The notes below the pieces were generated by a model, which made no database searches, had not been told where the DNA came from, and saw only the letters and a list, made by a program, of their open reading frames with translations. Positions 46,691 through 54,121 of a stretch of DNA of 64,000 bases are shown in pieces (position 1 is the first letter of the stretch; each line of letters begins with the position of its first letter). The translations under genes and the position numbers were made by a program. Source of the stretch: Marivirga sericea (GTDB taxonomy: Bacteria > Bacteroidota > Bacteroidia > Cytophagales > Cyclobacteriaceae); the NCBI RefSeq assembly GCF_900177665.1, contig NZ_FXAW01000004.1, forward strand, positions 248,001-312,000, given 5' to 3'.

Positions 46691-47902
46691 GTGAAGTATG
46701 AATTACAGTTATTTGACTATATCGTAAATGAATATTTTAATTCAAAAAACAATAGACCGCCTCTAAAAGAAGAAGAATTTAGAATATGGGCCGAAGACCT
46801 TGAGAGAGAAGAAGAGAGGATTAAACAATCCTTTATGATGTTAGCCTTCAGTGAAATTGAAGATAAGATCATCGAGCGTCAAATACAGCTTTATCAACAA
46901 AAGCTAATCCTAATTTCCAATCATATCTCACAGCAAGTCGGTTACCTATCGATCGAATATGAGCTTCAGTTAAAAGATGGAGATTACCTTTCTCAACTGG
47001 GTTTAATACTTATTGATTGTATCACAGCATTATTGACTTTCATTGAAAAACACTTTACCAAATACTTTAGCCAGGATAGTCAAATTCCTACATCCTATTT
47101 TATCAATTCGCAGAATCAATTGAGGAATCAACTAGTAAGAGTTAAAGAATTAGGTAAGCTAAAGAAAATTGATTCCTCGCTCCTTAAGATTATCAATCAT
47201 CATATCAATACATTTATTGACAATCCAAAAAATGCTTCCTACAGAAAACTCATTTATTGCAAAACCTTCCTCGAGGAAATTGAAACGATTCTTTCAAGAG
47301 ATTTAAAAGGCATTCGGCTTGAGAAGCAATTTATTTCAAACTTACTCTACTTGAATTTTAATGTATTTGCAATTTACAACTATATCAGCCTCAGGATAAA
47401 GAAAAACTATCAATCTAAATCTACTTATAGAGAGCAATTATTGCTTCTGCAGCTGTTCAAAAAGCTCATCAATCAATCACAAGTGAAACCTGATTTCGAA
47501 TTCAACCAGGGTGTAGAAAGTCTAAAAGCAAGCCTAATAAATTGGGTCAATGAAGAGATATTCTTTTTCAAAGAAAGGAAGCAATTGGCAATTAAATTTA
47601 ACCATCACCACACATTGATCAACAGGCCAGTATCAAACACCAAGATTTATAGCAAATTATCCGTAGGTCAATTAGCTTATTTAATGAAATTATTAGCAAA
47701 CTCAAACATTATTGCTCCTGAAAATACCTCGAAGTTAGTAGAGTTCATTTCTAATAATTTCTCTACTAGTAGTCAAAAAGATATCTCACTCAAAAGCTTA
47801 AGAAACAAAATCTATTCTCCTGAAAATACCACCATTGAAAATGTTCAGGAAATAATGGAAACCCTGGTAGAAAAAGCCGAAAAAGATAAATCTTTAAATT
47901 AA
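46691..47902 (+). CDS. RteC-like mobile-element protein
   Basis: A 403-residue, all-alpha, Lys/Gln/Asn-rich cytosolic protein starting at GTG 46691. The last 85 residues (S-V-G-Q-L-A-Y-L-M-K-L-L-A-N-S-N-I, then L-V-E-F-I-S-N-N-F and I-S-L-K-S-L-R-N-K-I-Y) resemble the C-terminal domain of RteC, the regulator that switches on excision of CTnDOT-type elements. The N-terminal 300 residues are unassigned helices. Placement between integrase and helix-turn-helix gene supports a regulatory role in excision, which is inference. Three GAACCAA repeats lie in front of it. Confidence 0.65.
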   Translation: MKYELQLFDYIVNEYFNSKNNRPPLKEEEFRIWAEDLEREEERIKQSFMMLAFSEIEDKIIERQIQLYQQKLILISNHISQQVGYLSIEYELQLKDGDYLSQLGLILIDCITALLTFIEKHFTKYFSQDSQIPTSYFINSQNQLRNQLVRVKELGKLKKIDSSLLKIINHHINTFIDNPKNASYRKLIYCKTFLEEIETILSRDLKGIRLEKQFISNLLYLNFNVFAIYNYISLRIKKNYQSKSTYREQLLLLQLFKKLINQSQVKPDFEFNQGVESLKASLINWVNEEIFFFKERKQLAIKFNHHHTLINRPVSNTKIYSKLSVGQLAYLMKLLANSNIIAPENTSKLVEFISNNFSTSSQKDISLKSLRNKIYSPENTTIENVQEIMETLVEKAEKDKSLN

Positions 47903-47946
47903 TTTAAATTTTTTTCGACCAAAATCGCTATTTCAAGCAAATTGAA

Positions 47947-47973
47947 GGGGGTTGCAGGGGGTTGCACAACCCC
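47947..47973 (+). repeat. G-run direct repeat with hairpin
   Basis: GGGGGTTGCA is repeated directly at 47947-47956 and 47957-47966, and the second copy folds with CAACCCC (47967-47973) into a tight stem with a CA loop. It stands out in an AT-rich leader upstream of the helix-turn-helix gene. It could be a nicking site, a protein site or a transcript structure. Confidence 0.45.
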
Positions 47974-48039
47974 TTTGCAACTGTTTTCGCATTCCTCCTT
48001 TTTGCAGCTTTGCCATGACAACAAAAACAACTAAAATTT

Positions 48040-48309
48040 ATGGCAGCAGAAGTTATCACAACAGACGACTTACGCGAATTCAAACTCGAACTCGTGGACG
48101 AATTCAAAAAGCTCCTTTCGGAGCAAAAAGGAGTTTCAACCAAAAAATGGCTGAAATCAGATGAGGTTAGAAAACTCCTGGGCATTAGTCCAGGAACACT
48201 TCAAAATCTCAGGGTAAACGGCACTTTGCCTTTCACTAAAATGGGCGGGGTTTTATACTACGATTCTCAGGACATTCACAGCATTTTGGAACAAAACAAA
48301 ATAAGCTGA
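48040..48309 (+). CDS. Helix-turn-helix protein, excisionase-like
   Basis: An 89-residue protein with an N-terminal helix (about 8-30) and a MerR/excisionase-like winged helix (about 36-85): W-L-K-S-D-E-V-R-K-L-L-G-I-S-P-G-T-L-Q-N-L-R-V-N-G-T-L-P-F-T-K-M-G is split over helices and wing, and Y-Y-D-S-Q-D-I closes the domain. Proteins of this type sit behind integrases in Bacteroidota islands and act in excision or local control. Its stop overlaps the next start by one base (TGATG). Confidence 0.85.
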   Translation: MAAEVITTDDLREFKLELVDEFKKLLSEQKGVSTKKWLKSDEVRKLLGISPGTLQNLRVNGTLPFTKMGGVLYYDSQDIHSILEQNKIS

Positions 48310-49223
48310 TGAATACTCAAGAAAACTCAGTAAAGGAACCGGTGAATTTCATTCACCAGTTCCTATCAGCAATGGATAAAATTTCTGAAACTCCTGAAAT
48401 GAATCCGTCTCATGTTAGTCTCTACATTGGCTTGTTTACTATTTGGAATTATAGCCATTTTAAAAACCCTATTTCCATCAGTAGAAAAGAGGTCATGACG
48501 GTTTCAAGAATAGGCTCAAAGCACACTTATCACAAGTGCTTAAAAGACCTCCACAAAATGGGCTTTCTGAAATATTTTCCATCTCACAATCCCATGAAAG
48601 GTAGCCTAATAGAGATGTTCATTTTCGGTACAAGTACTGAACAAGTACTGAACAACCTTAGGGGCAATATCGGGACAAGTACTGCACTAGCTGGGGGCAA
48701 TAGTGGTACAAGTAGTGAACAAGTAGTGCACCAGCTTAGGGGCAAAAGTGGTACAAGCAGTGAACAAGTACTGCACCCTTACATAAACAATACAAACTAT
48801 ATAAACAATAAACAATATATATATGAAAAAAATAAAAATTCAGAAAAGGAAAAAAAAGGACAAGCTAAAAGCAGCACAAATTCAAGAACTTCAGCTCCAG
48901 TCTCGGATTCTGGCGAAAACGCATCACCAAAAGATTCGCATTTCTCACCACCATCAAAAAAAGAGCTGAAAGATTTCTTTAAGCAGCAAACCGAAGAATA
49001 TTCAATACCGGTTCGCTTCGCTCCCGTGGAGGCTGAAAAATTTTTCAATTACTATTCCGCCAAAGGCTGGAAAGTGGGTTCAAAATCCCCCATGCAAGAT
49101 TGGAAAGCAGCCGTCCGAAACTGGCTCTTGAATTTCAAAAAATTCAACAACATCCAAGAAGGAAAAAACGAAGCCGGCAAACTCCACAACAATGAAGATA
49201 AAAGCTATGATGTGCCGTTGTGA
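48309..49223 (+). CDS. Initiator-like replication protein with iterons inside its gene
   Basis: A 304-residue protein. Residues 15-115 look like a winged-helix DNA-binding domain (I-S-R-K-E-V-M-T-V-S-R-I-G-S-K-H-T-Y-H). Residues 107-158 are a run of imperfect repeats centred on G-T-S-S-E-Q-V, encoded by the iterons at 48627-48780. A polar linker follows, and residues 215-280 form a DnaD-like C-terminal domain (F-F-N-Y-Y, then W-K-A-A-V-R-N-W-L). With the DnaC-like gene next, this matches the O/P initiator-loader layout of lambdoid phages. Base composition is richer in G+C than in flanking genes, suggesting transfer. Functional assignment is inference. Confidence 0.7.
   Translation: MNTQENSVKEPVNFIHQFLSAMDKISETPEMNPSHVSLYIGLFTIWNYSHFKNPISISRKEVMTVSRIGSKHTYHKCLKDLHKMGFLKYFPSHNPMKGSLIEMFIFGTSTEQVLNNLRGNIGTSTALAGGNSGTSSEQVVHQLRGKSGTSSEQVLHPYINNTNYINNKQYIYEKNKNSEKEKKGQAKSSTNSRTSAPVSDSGENASPKDSHFSPPSKKELKDFFKQQTEEYSIPVRFAPVEAEKFFNYYSAKGWKVGSKSPMQDWKAAVRNWLLNFKKFNNIQEGKNEAGKLHNNEDKSYDVPL
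48627..48780 (+). repeat. Iteron cluster and AT-rich tract, candidate replication origin
   Basis: Three 45-base units, at 48627-48671, 48705-48749 and 48750-48780 (cut short), and one 33-base unit at 48672-48704 lie head to tail. Within them the short unit ACAAGTACTGA or a close variant (ACAAGTAGTG, ACAAGCAGTG) occurs seven times. They are directly followed by 60 bases (48781-48840) with only seven G or C. Iterons next to an easily melted tract, inside an initiator gene, are the hallmarks of a lambda-type origin. Confidence 0.65.
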
Positions 49224-49250
49224 AAATTAATTAATAGGACTAAAAACAAA

Positions 49251-49380
49251 GGCACTCGCTTAGCAAATACGCACGGTCCCAGAGCGGGTTGGTCTGGTGA
49301 AAAGGCGGGCCGGAGCAGGCCTAGTGCGTAGTAGCATCTTTTCACCATGCCTTTTGAATACTTTTTGGCTAGAAAAAGTA
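49251..49380 (+). other. Compact structured GC-rich segment, candidate ncRNA or origin element
   Basis: Between the initiator-like and DnaC-like genes lies a block much richer in G+C than its surroundings. TACGCAC (49268-49274) pairs with GTGCGTA (49324-49330), and TGGTGAAAAG (49295-49304) pairs with CTTTTCACCA (49338-49347); the two pairings cross. A third hairpin, TACTTTTT with AAAAAGTA, spans 49359-49380. No coding frame fits. A structured RNA, a transfer origin or a single-strand origin are all possible. Confidence 0.45.
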
Positions 49381-49426
49381 TGAAACAACGAAATTCAACT
49401 AATAGCAAATCCAGAAGTTAATTGCA

Positions 49427-50077
49427 ATGAATGATATTAAACAACCTCAGAACTACTCCTCCTCAAAATTCCAATTCGAAAAATGCCTGGTATTCCTCCA
49501 CAAAGCAGGTCAATCAGAATTCGGAAACCACTTCAAAATTCTTGAAAAAGACCATGAAACCATCTTCAAAATACTAGCCTATTTCTATGAAGACGAAGAG
49601 ATCTGCAAAAACTACAAAATCTCAACAAGAAAAGGACTCTTACTTACCGGACCAGTAGGCTGCGGCAAAACAACGCTAATGATGCTATTCCGCCACTTCC
49701 TCCACTCAGTCCATAAATACCCAGTTAAATCAACAAGAGAAATTTCTTACGAATTTCTCGACCATGGTTTTTCCATCATCAACAAATACTCAAAAGCCCA
49801 CTTCCAACGCTACCAAGACCAAATGGTGCCACGAACCCTGTGCCTCGATGACCTCGGCTTGGAATCCACAATCAAGCATTTCGGCAACGAGACCAACACT
49901 ATAGCTGAAATACTTCTTAATCGCTATAGCCTTTTCACCTCCAGAGGAATGATTACACATGCTACAACCAACTTAAATCCTGATGAATTGGAGAATCTCT
50001 ATGGAAACAGAGTAAGGTCACGAATGAGAGAAATGTTTAATCTCATCTCGTTTAATTCAAAAGACAAAAGAATATAG
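49427..50077 (+). CDS. DnaC-like AAA+ ATPase, helicase loader type
   Basis: A 216-residue ATPase. Walker A is G-P-V-G-C-G-K-T (residues 75-82), Walker B is T-L-C-L-D-D-L-G, sensor 1 is in H-A-T-T-N-L-N, and an arginine finger lies in Y-G-N-R-V-R-S-R-M. These are DnaC/phage-P-like features; IstB-type transposition helpers are related, but no istA transposase is adjacent. It likely loads the host replicative helicase at the element origin in the preceding gene. C-ending codons are frequent, as in the preceding gene and unlike the chromosomal genes to the left. Confidence 0.82.
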   Translation: MNDIKQPQNYSSSKFQFEKCLVFLHKAGQSEFGNHFKILEKDHETIFKILAYFYEDEEICKNYKISTRKGLLLTGPVGCGKTTLMMLFRHFLHSVHKYPVKSTREISYEFLDHGFSIINKYSKAHFQRYQDQMVPRTLCLDDLGLESTIKHFGNETNTIAEILLNRYSLFTSRGMITHATTNLNPDELENLYGNRVRSRMREMFNLISFNSKDKRI

Positions 50078-50136
50078 CATTGAACAATGTACATATCTCT
50101 ACTCCCTTAAAGCATCAATTTAATCCAATGACATTA

Positions 50137-50520
50137 TTAGGAAGCCTTACTTTCTATTTTTGATTTTTCAATAATATCAAGAAGCTCTTTTTCGATTGGC
50201 ATTGATTTCAATGGCGGCACATTTGCACCACCCGTATTCCCCACAGGAATCCTTCCCACAAAAGATTTCACACCCCCTACAAGTAATCTAGGTATCTGCC
50301 CAATAATTTCTTTAGTGCTTTTTATTCTTATGCCAAATTTTAACATCAACCAATGAACTTCGGAATGTTGAAAAGGATAGGGCTGGCCTAAGACATGAGC
50401 CCGTTCTAACTGTTGCCAGGCTTTTGGCAATTCTTTTTTATTTAAGTATTCCCTATATAATTCCAATTCTTTGCAGTAATAAATTTTGAGTCTTTCAGGC
50501 ATTAATGTATTGAAATTCAT
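50137..50520 (-). CDS. DUF3703 family protein
   Basis: A 127-residue cytosolic protein from the ATG at 50520; a TTG further upstream is less likely. The centre A-W-Q-Q-L-E-R-A-H-V-L-G-Q and the histidines of H-S-E-V-H-W-L-M-L are the DUF3703 signature and could bind metal. The family is often found with heavy-metal efflux genes, which fits its place at the downstream end of this operon. The gap to the Fur-family gene is about 190 bases, so it may also have its own promoter. Confidence 0.8.
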   Translation of the reverse strand: MNFNTLMPERLKIYYCKELELYREYLNKKELPKAWQQLERAHVLGQPYPFQHSEVHWLMLKFGIRIKSTKEIIGQIPRLLVGGVKSFVGRIPVGNTGGANVPPLKSMPIEKELLDIIEKSKIESKAS

Positions 50521-50707
50521 ATCAAAATATTTTTTGAACGAAAATACAGGATAATTCAATGCAGTAGAATTGCAATTATTAGAAAGTAAAAATGCTTTAT
50601 ATTATTTCTTCAAATTGCTCTATGAACAAGTCTAGGCATACGGCCAAAAGTATAATTAAAGTTTGAAATTTTTCAAGCTTACCCACTATTAACAATCCAT
50701 TTACAAC

Positions 50708-51148
50708 TCAACTAGCGCATTTCCCGCAAATACCCTTTACTACCAAATTCGCCTCTTCTGATATGAATTTTTGTGGTAAACTAATCTCTGGGATTTTATA
50801 TTTAGGTAGGCAAATGGTCTCATTACATTCCTTGCAATGAAAATGGACATGCAAGTCTCGCTCTAATTCACATTTGCAACCATCTTCACATAATGCATAT
50901 TTGGGTGCACCTGTACCGTCATCAATGCTATGGACTAGCCCATTTTCCTGAAATGTTTTAAGCGTGCGAAATAAGGTCACTCTATCAGATTTTTCCACCT
51001 CCTTTTCCAAATCAGTCAAACTAATGGCAATTTCTTGATCTAGCAAGGCTTCTAAGACCAACAGACGCATAGCCGTTGGTCTAATATTCTTTTCCTGTAA
51101 ATTCTTTTCCAGTTCCCTTATTTTCATTTCTTGATCTTTAACAATCAT
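50708..51148 (-). CDS. Fur-family metalloregulator
   Basis: A 146-residue repressor, or 139 if the ATG at 51127 is used. Residues 20-85 form the winged helix (R-P-T-A-M-R-L-L-V-L-E-A-L, then V-T-L-F-R-T-L-K-T-F). The metal region has H-V-H-F-H-C-K-E-C and a C-terminal C-G-K-C, giving the paired-cysteine structural zinc site of the family, here with an extra C-E-D-G-C-K-C cluster. It likely senses zinc or a similar metal and represses the efflux operon it is part of; the palindromes at 59171-59195 are the obvious target. The upstream ATG overlaps the CDF stop by 11 bases. Confidence 0.88.
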   Translation of the reverse strand: MIVKDQEMKIRELEKNLQEKNIRPTAMRLLVLEALLDQEIAISLTDLEKEVEKSDRVTLFRTLKTFQENGLVHSIDDGTGAPKYALCEDGCKCELERDLHVHFHCKECNETICLPKYKIPEISLPQKFISEEANLVVKGICGKCAS

Positions 51149-52025
51149 CTAACTCACAATTTTCCTCCATGCTTTCAGTTTCAATCGTAATATGATTAAC
51201 AGATTCATCCTTTAATTCATTACGAGCTTTTTTCTTGATCTCTGAAAGCTCCGATAATCTAAAATCTTCTTTCAATCTTATGTGAATACTCATAATATGA
51301 TAATTTCCGTCCAAAGACCACACATGGCAATCGTGCACATCTTTAATCTCATCAATCACTTCCAATTTCTTCCGTATTTTATCAATTGATACATCAGAAG
51401 GAATTCCTTGCATTACAACGAGCAAACTCTTTTTTAGATTCTTATAGACATTGTATAGCACGAATAAGGATATTAATACAGAAAGTAATGGGTCAATAAA
51501 TGGAGCATCAAAATACATCATGATAATACTTCCTATAAACACGGCAACCCATCCTAATACATCCTCCAGTAGGTGCAATGAGACTACTTTTTCATTCAGA
51601 GATTCACCCTTTCTCAGTTTAAAGACAGCTGCTCCATTCACGATAATGCCCAGTATAGAAAGGTACAGCATTCCTTCTACATTGGTTTCTTCAGGATTGA
51701 AAAGACCGGGAATTGCCTTAGTTAAGATAAATATAGAGCCTGCCACTAATACTATGGAATTTATGATAGCACCTAATAGGGAAAATCGTTTATATCCAAA
51801 CGAAAAGGTCTTTGTTCTGCCTTTTTTGGACAATTTTTGAAAATACCAGGATAGGCCCAAGCTCAAGCTATCTCCCAAATCATGTAAGGCATCAGATAAA
51901 ATAGCCAAACTATTGGTGTACAGCCCACCAATAATTTCAATTATCGTAAATGCGAGGTTGAGGAAGAAGGCTAATTTTACATTGCCTTCAGAATGATCGT
52001 GTGAATGTTCGTGATTATTTCCCAT
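51138..52025 (-). CDS. Cation diffusion facilitator (zinc/cadmium/cobalt exporter type)
   Basis: 295 residues from the ATG at 52025 (M-G-N-N-H-E-H-S-H-D-H), which begins with a His-rich metal-binding tail. Six helices follow; the first metal site is D-A-L-H-D in helix 2 and the second L-L-E-D-V-L-G in helix 5. A C-terminal cytosolic domain (about 210-295) carries H-D-C-H-V-W-S-L-D-G. It exchanges metal for protons at the inner membrane, feeding the periplasmic side of the RND pump. The last residues M-E-E-N-C-E-L-D-D-C are cysteine/acid rich. It starts two bases after the preceding gene. Confidence 0.92.
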   Translation of the reverse strand: MGNNHEHSHDHSEGNVKLAFFLNLAFTIIEIIGGLYTNSLAILSDALHDLGDSLSLGLSWYFQKLSKKGRTKTFSFGYKRFSLLGAIINSIVLVAGSIFILTKAIPGLFNPEETNVEGMLYLSILGIIVNGAAVFKLRKGESLNEKVVSLHLLEDVLGWVAVFIGSIIMMYFDAPFIDPLLSVLISLFVLYNVYKNLKKSLLVVMQGIPSDVSIDKIRKKLEVIDEIKDVHDCHVWSLDGNYHIMSIHIRLKEDFRLSELSEIKKKARNELKDESVNHITIETESMEENCELDDC

Positions 52026-52027
52026 AA

Positions 52028-52819
52028 TTATTTTGAAAGATTTAAGATTCTTATTGCGCCTCGAATCACAAAGGCGAAAACTATTCCACCAATTACTAAA
52101 TCTGGCCATTTACTCTCTAATAAATACACCAGTACACCCGCCAAAATCACACCGCCATTCACAATTATATCATTAGAGGTGAAAATGCTACTCGCTTGCA
52201 TGTGAGCCTCATTACTTTTTGCTTTATTGATTAGCCAGAGTGTCACTAAATTTCCTGCTAGGGCTAGGATTGAAATTATAATCATCCAGTGAAACAAAGG
52301 TGTTCCACTTTCAGTAAAAAATCTTCTCAATACCTCCAAAAAACCTAAAAGAGCCAAGCCCATTTGAAAATAGCCACTTATTTTTGCCACTTTCTTTTTC
52401 CTAGCAACAGCAGCACCAACTGCCAATAAACTAAGCCCATAAACAATAGAGTCTGCTAGCATGTCCAAGGAATCAGCAACTAAGCCCATAGAGCTTGAAA
52501 TCCAGCCTGTAGTCATCTCAATTACAAAAAAGACTAAATTTATTCCTAACACCCACCAAAGTACTTTTCTCTGCTGCCGATGATCAACAATTCCTGGCAA
52601 GTCTGCTTCTTGGGTGTTTACTAATTTTTCATTCAGTTGAAGTTCGGCTAGGGCGTTTTGAATGCCATCAATTTCAGCACTATGATATACCTGCAATTGT
52701 CGATGGGGAATATCAAATTCAAGCTGCTTAACCTCTTCTAAACTTTCTAGTTTCATTCGAATCATCTGTTCCTCAGAGGCGCAATCCATTTTATGTATTT
52801 TAAAAGTGCTCTTATTCAT
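52028..52819 (-). CDS. CDF-like cation transporter with N-terminal HMA-like domain
   Basis: A 263-residue protein. Residues 1-70 resemble a heavy-metal-associated domain with a degenerate motif (M-D-C-A-S-E-E) that has a single Cys, so classical Cys-Cys metal transfer is not possible. Residues 85-260 form six helices of a cation diffusion facilitator (M-G-L-V-A-D-S-L-D-M-L-A-D-S in helix 2; F-T-S-N-D-I-I-V-N in helix 5). The usual cytosolic C-terminal domain is missing. It sits between adaptor and full-length CDF genes and may pair with the latter. Confidence 0.85.
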   Translation of the reverse strand: MNKSTFKIHKMDCASEEQMIRMKLESLEEVKQLEFDIPHRQLQVYHSAEIDGIQNALAELQLNEKLVNTQEADLPGIVDHRQQRKVLWWVLGINLVFFVIEMTTGWISSSMGLVADSLDMLADSIVYGLSLLAVGAAVARKKKVAKISGYFQMGLALLGFLEVLRRFFTESGTPLFHWMIIISILALAGNLVTLWLINKAKSNEAHMQASSIFTSNDIIVNGGVILAGVLVYLLESKWPDLVIGGIVFAFVIRGAIRILNLSK

Positions 52820-52877
52820 ATTTTGTTAAATATTAACTGATACAAAACCGCATGTTCTGAAAATTTTGAAATTCAAT

Positions 52878-54086
52878 CTAATGTCCATGAGAAGCCTTAC
52901 TTTTATTCATCTCTGAAATCAAATAGTAAGCATCACTCCATGCGACTAGCGCCCCTGCTGGAAGTGGCTCCAGAAGTTTTATCTCAACCCATCCATCTGC
53001 CTTCAACCCAGTTCGTATTTCCACAGCTTGAAAAGTCCATTCCGTTTCACCGTCTTTTTGAAGCTCTTCTGCAAGGAAAATATAAGGCTTTCCATCTTCT
53101 TCAATAATGGCTTCCTCTGGTAATGCTATGGCTTGCTTAATACTAGTTTCAATTCTAGCATTAATATACATACCGGGGATTAAAAAATTTTCCTTCTGCT
53201 CAATTTCTGCATGAACATGTACCGCTTTTGGGTTCTGCTCAAATTTCTTTCCCACAGAATAAATTTTAGCAGTCAAATTTGCACCTGGCACTGAAGCAAC
53301 CGAGAATTTCATTTGTTGGCCTACCTCCACTTTATGAACATCCTTTTCAAACACCATCAAATCCGCATGAACATGTTCTGTATTCACAATCATGAACATT
53401 TCAGTTTGAGGCTCAACATATTGGCCGATCTGAACTTTGACTTTTTCTATGTACCCATTTATAGGACTGACAACAGGTACATACTGATAAATTTCACCAG
53501 CCTGAATTCTTCTTATGTTTAAACTTAATTGTTTCAATTGAGCTTCATAACCCTTCATTTCTCCTTGTTTTGCTTGGTAATTTGCTAAGGTCTCCTGGTA
53601 ATCCTTTCCTGAGCCTACTTCCTCCTCATAAAGGCGCTTTTGTCTTTGCATCTCTTTCTCAAGATACTGGAATTGACTATAAGCTTGTATATAGTTACTT
53701 TGAAGATTGCTGAGATTAGGGTGTGACAAAAAAGCCAATACTTCACCTTTTTTAACCTTATCTCCTTCAATCACTTTTATACTTGTTACATTGGCTCCTA
53801 ATATGCCAGTAACGGTAGCTTCATGCTGTGGAGGAACTTCTAAATGTCCATTTGCCTCCACAATTCCAGATAGGTTGCGGCTAGGCAGGGAATCCACCTT
53901 TATCCCTAGGCTTTCAAACTTAAGATTGGAAAGATGTAAAACAGACATTCCTGCTTCTTTATGTCCAGCCTCTTCTGCTGATTTATCCTTCGTATTATTT
54001 TCTATTCCAGTTGATTTACTGCCACAAGCTGTAATTACTGTTCCAAAAAAGAAGAATACCAGAATATATATAATTTGATTTTTCAT
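52878..54086 (-). CDS. RND efflux periplasmic adaptor lipoprotein (CusB/CzcB-like)
   Basis: 402 residues from the ATG at 54086. A signal peptide ends in a lipobox (V-I-T-A-C-G), anchoring it in a membrane. The barrel-sandwich/lipoyl halves flank a helical hairpin (about 145-210, Q-F-Q-Y-L-E-K-E-M-Q-R-Q-K-R-L-Y-E-E); beta-barrel and membrane-proximal domains follow. The C-terminus has a small His-containing end (S-H-G-H). It links the RND pump to the outer-membrane channel; here that channel is fused to the pump. Upstream codons back to 54191 do not form a plausible signal. Confidence 0.92.
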   Translation of the reverse strand: MKNQIIYILVFFFFGTVITACGSKSTGIENNTKDKSAEEAGHKEAGMSVLHLSNLKFESLGIKVDSLPSRNLSGIVEANGHLEVPPQHEATVTGILGANVTSIKVIEGDKVKKGEVLAFLSHPNLSNLQSNYIQAYSQFQYLEKEMQRQKRLYEEEVGSGKDYQETLANYQAKQGEMKGYEAQLKQLSLNIRRIQAGEIYQYVPVVSPINGYIEKVKVQIGQYVEPQTEMFMIVNTEHVHADLMVFEKDVHKVEVGQQMKFSVASVPGANLTAKIYSVGKKFEQNPKAVHVHAEIEQKENFLIPGMYINARIETSIKQAIALPEEAIIEEDGKPYIFLAEELQKDGETEWTFQAVEIRTGLKADGWVEIKLLEPLPAGALVAWSDAYYLISEMNKSKASHGH

Positions 54087-54121
54087 TGCTTTATGTTTTA
54101 TAAATCTGATGATTTTATGAC

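Noticed and set aside
48627-48780. Repeat cluster considered as a CRISPR array
   Set aside because: Units are 45 and 33 bases, contiguous, in frame and without unique spacers; no cas gene is near.
49427-50077. DnaC-like gene considered as IstB of an IS21-type insertion sequence
   Set aside because: No IstA transposase or terminal inverted repeats are adjacent, and the upstream gene is an initiator-like protein instead.
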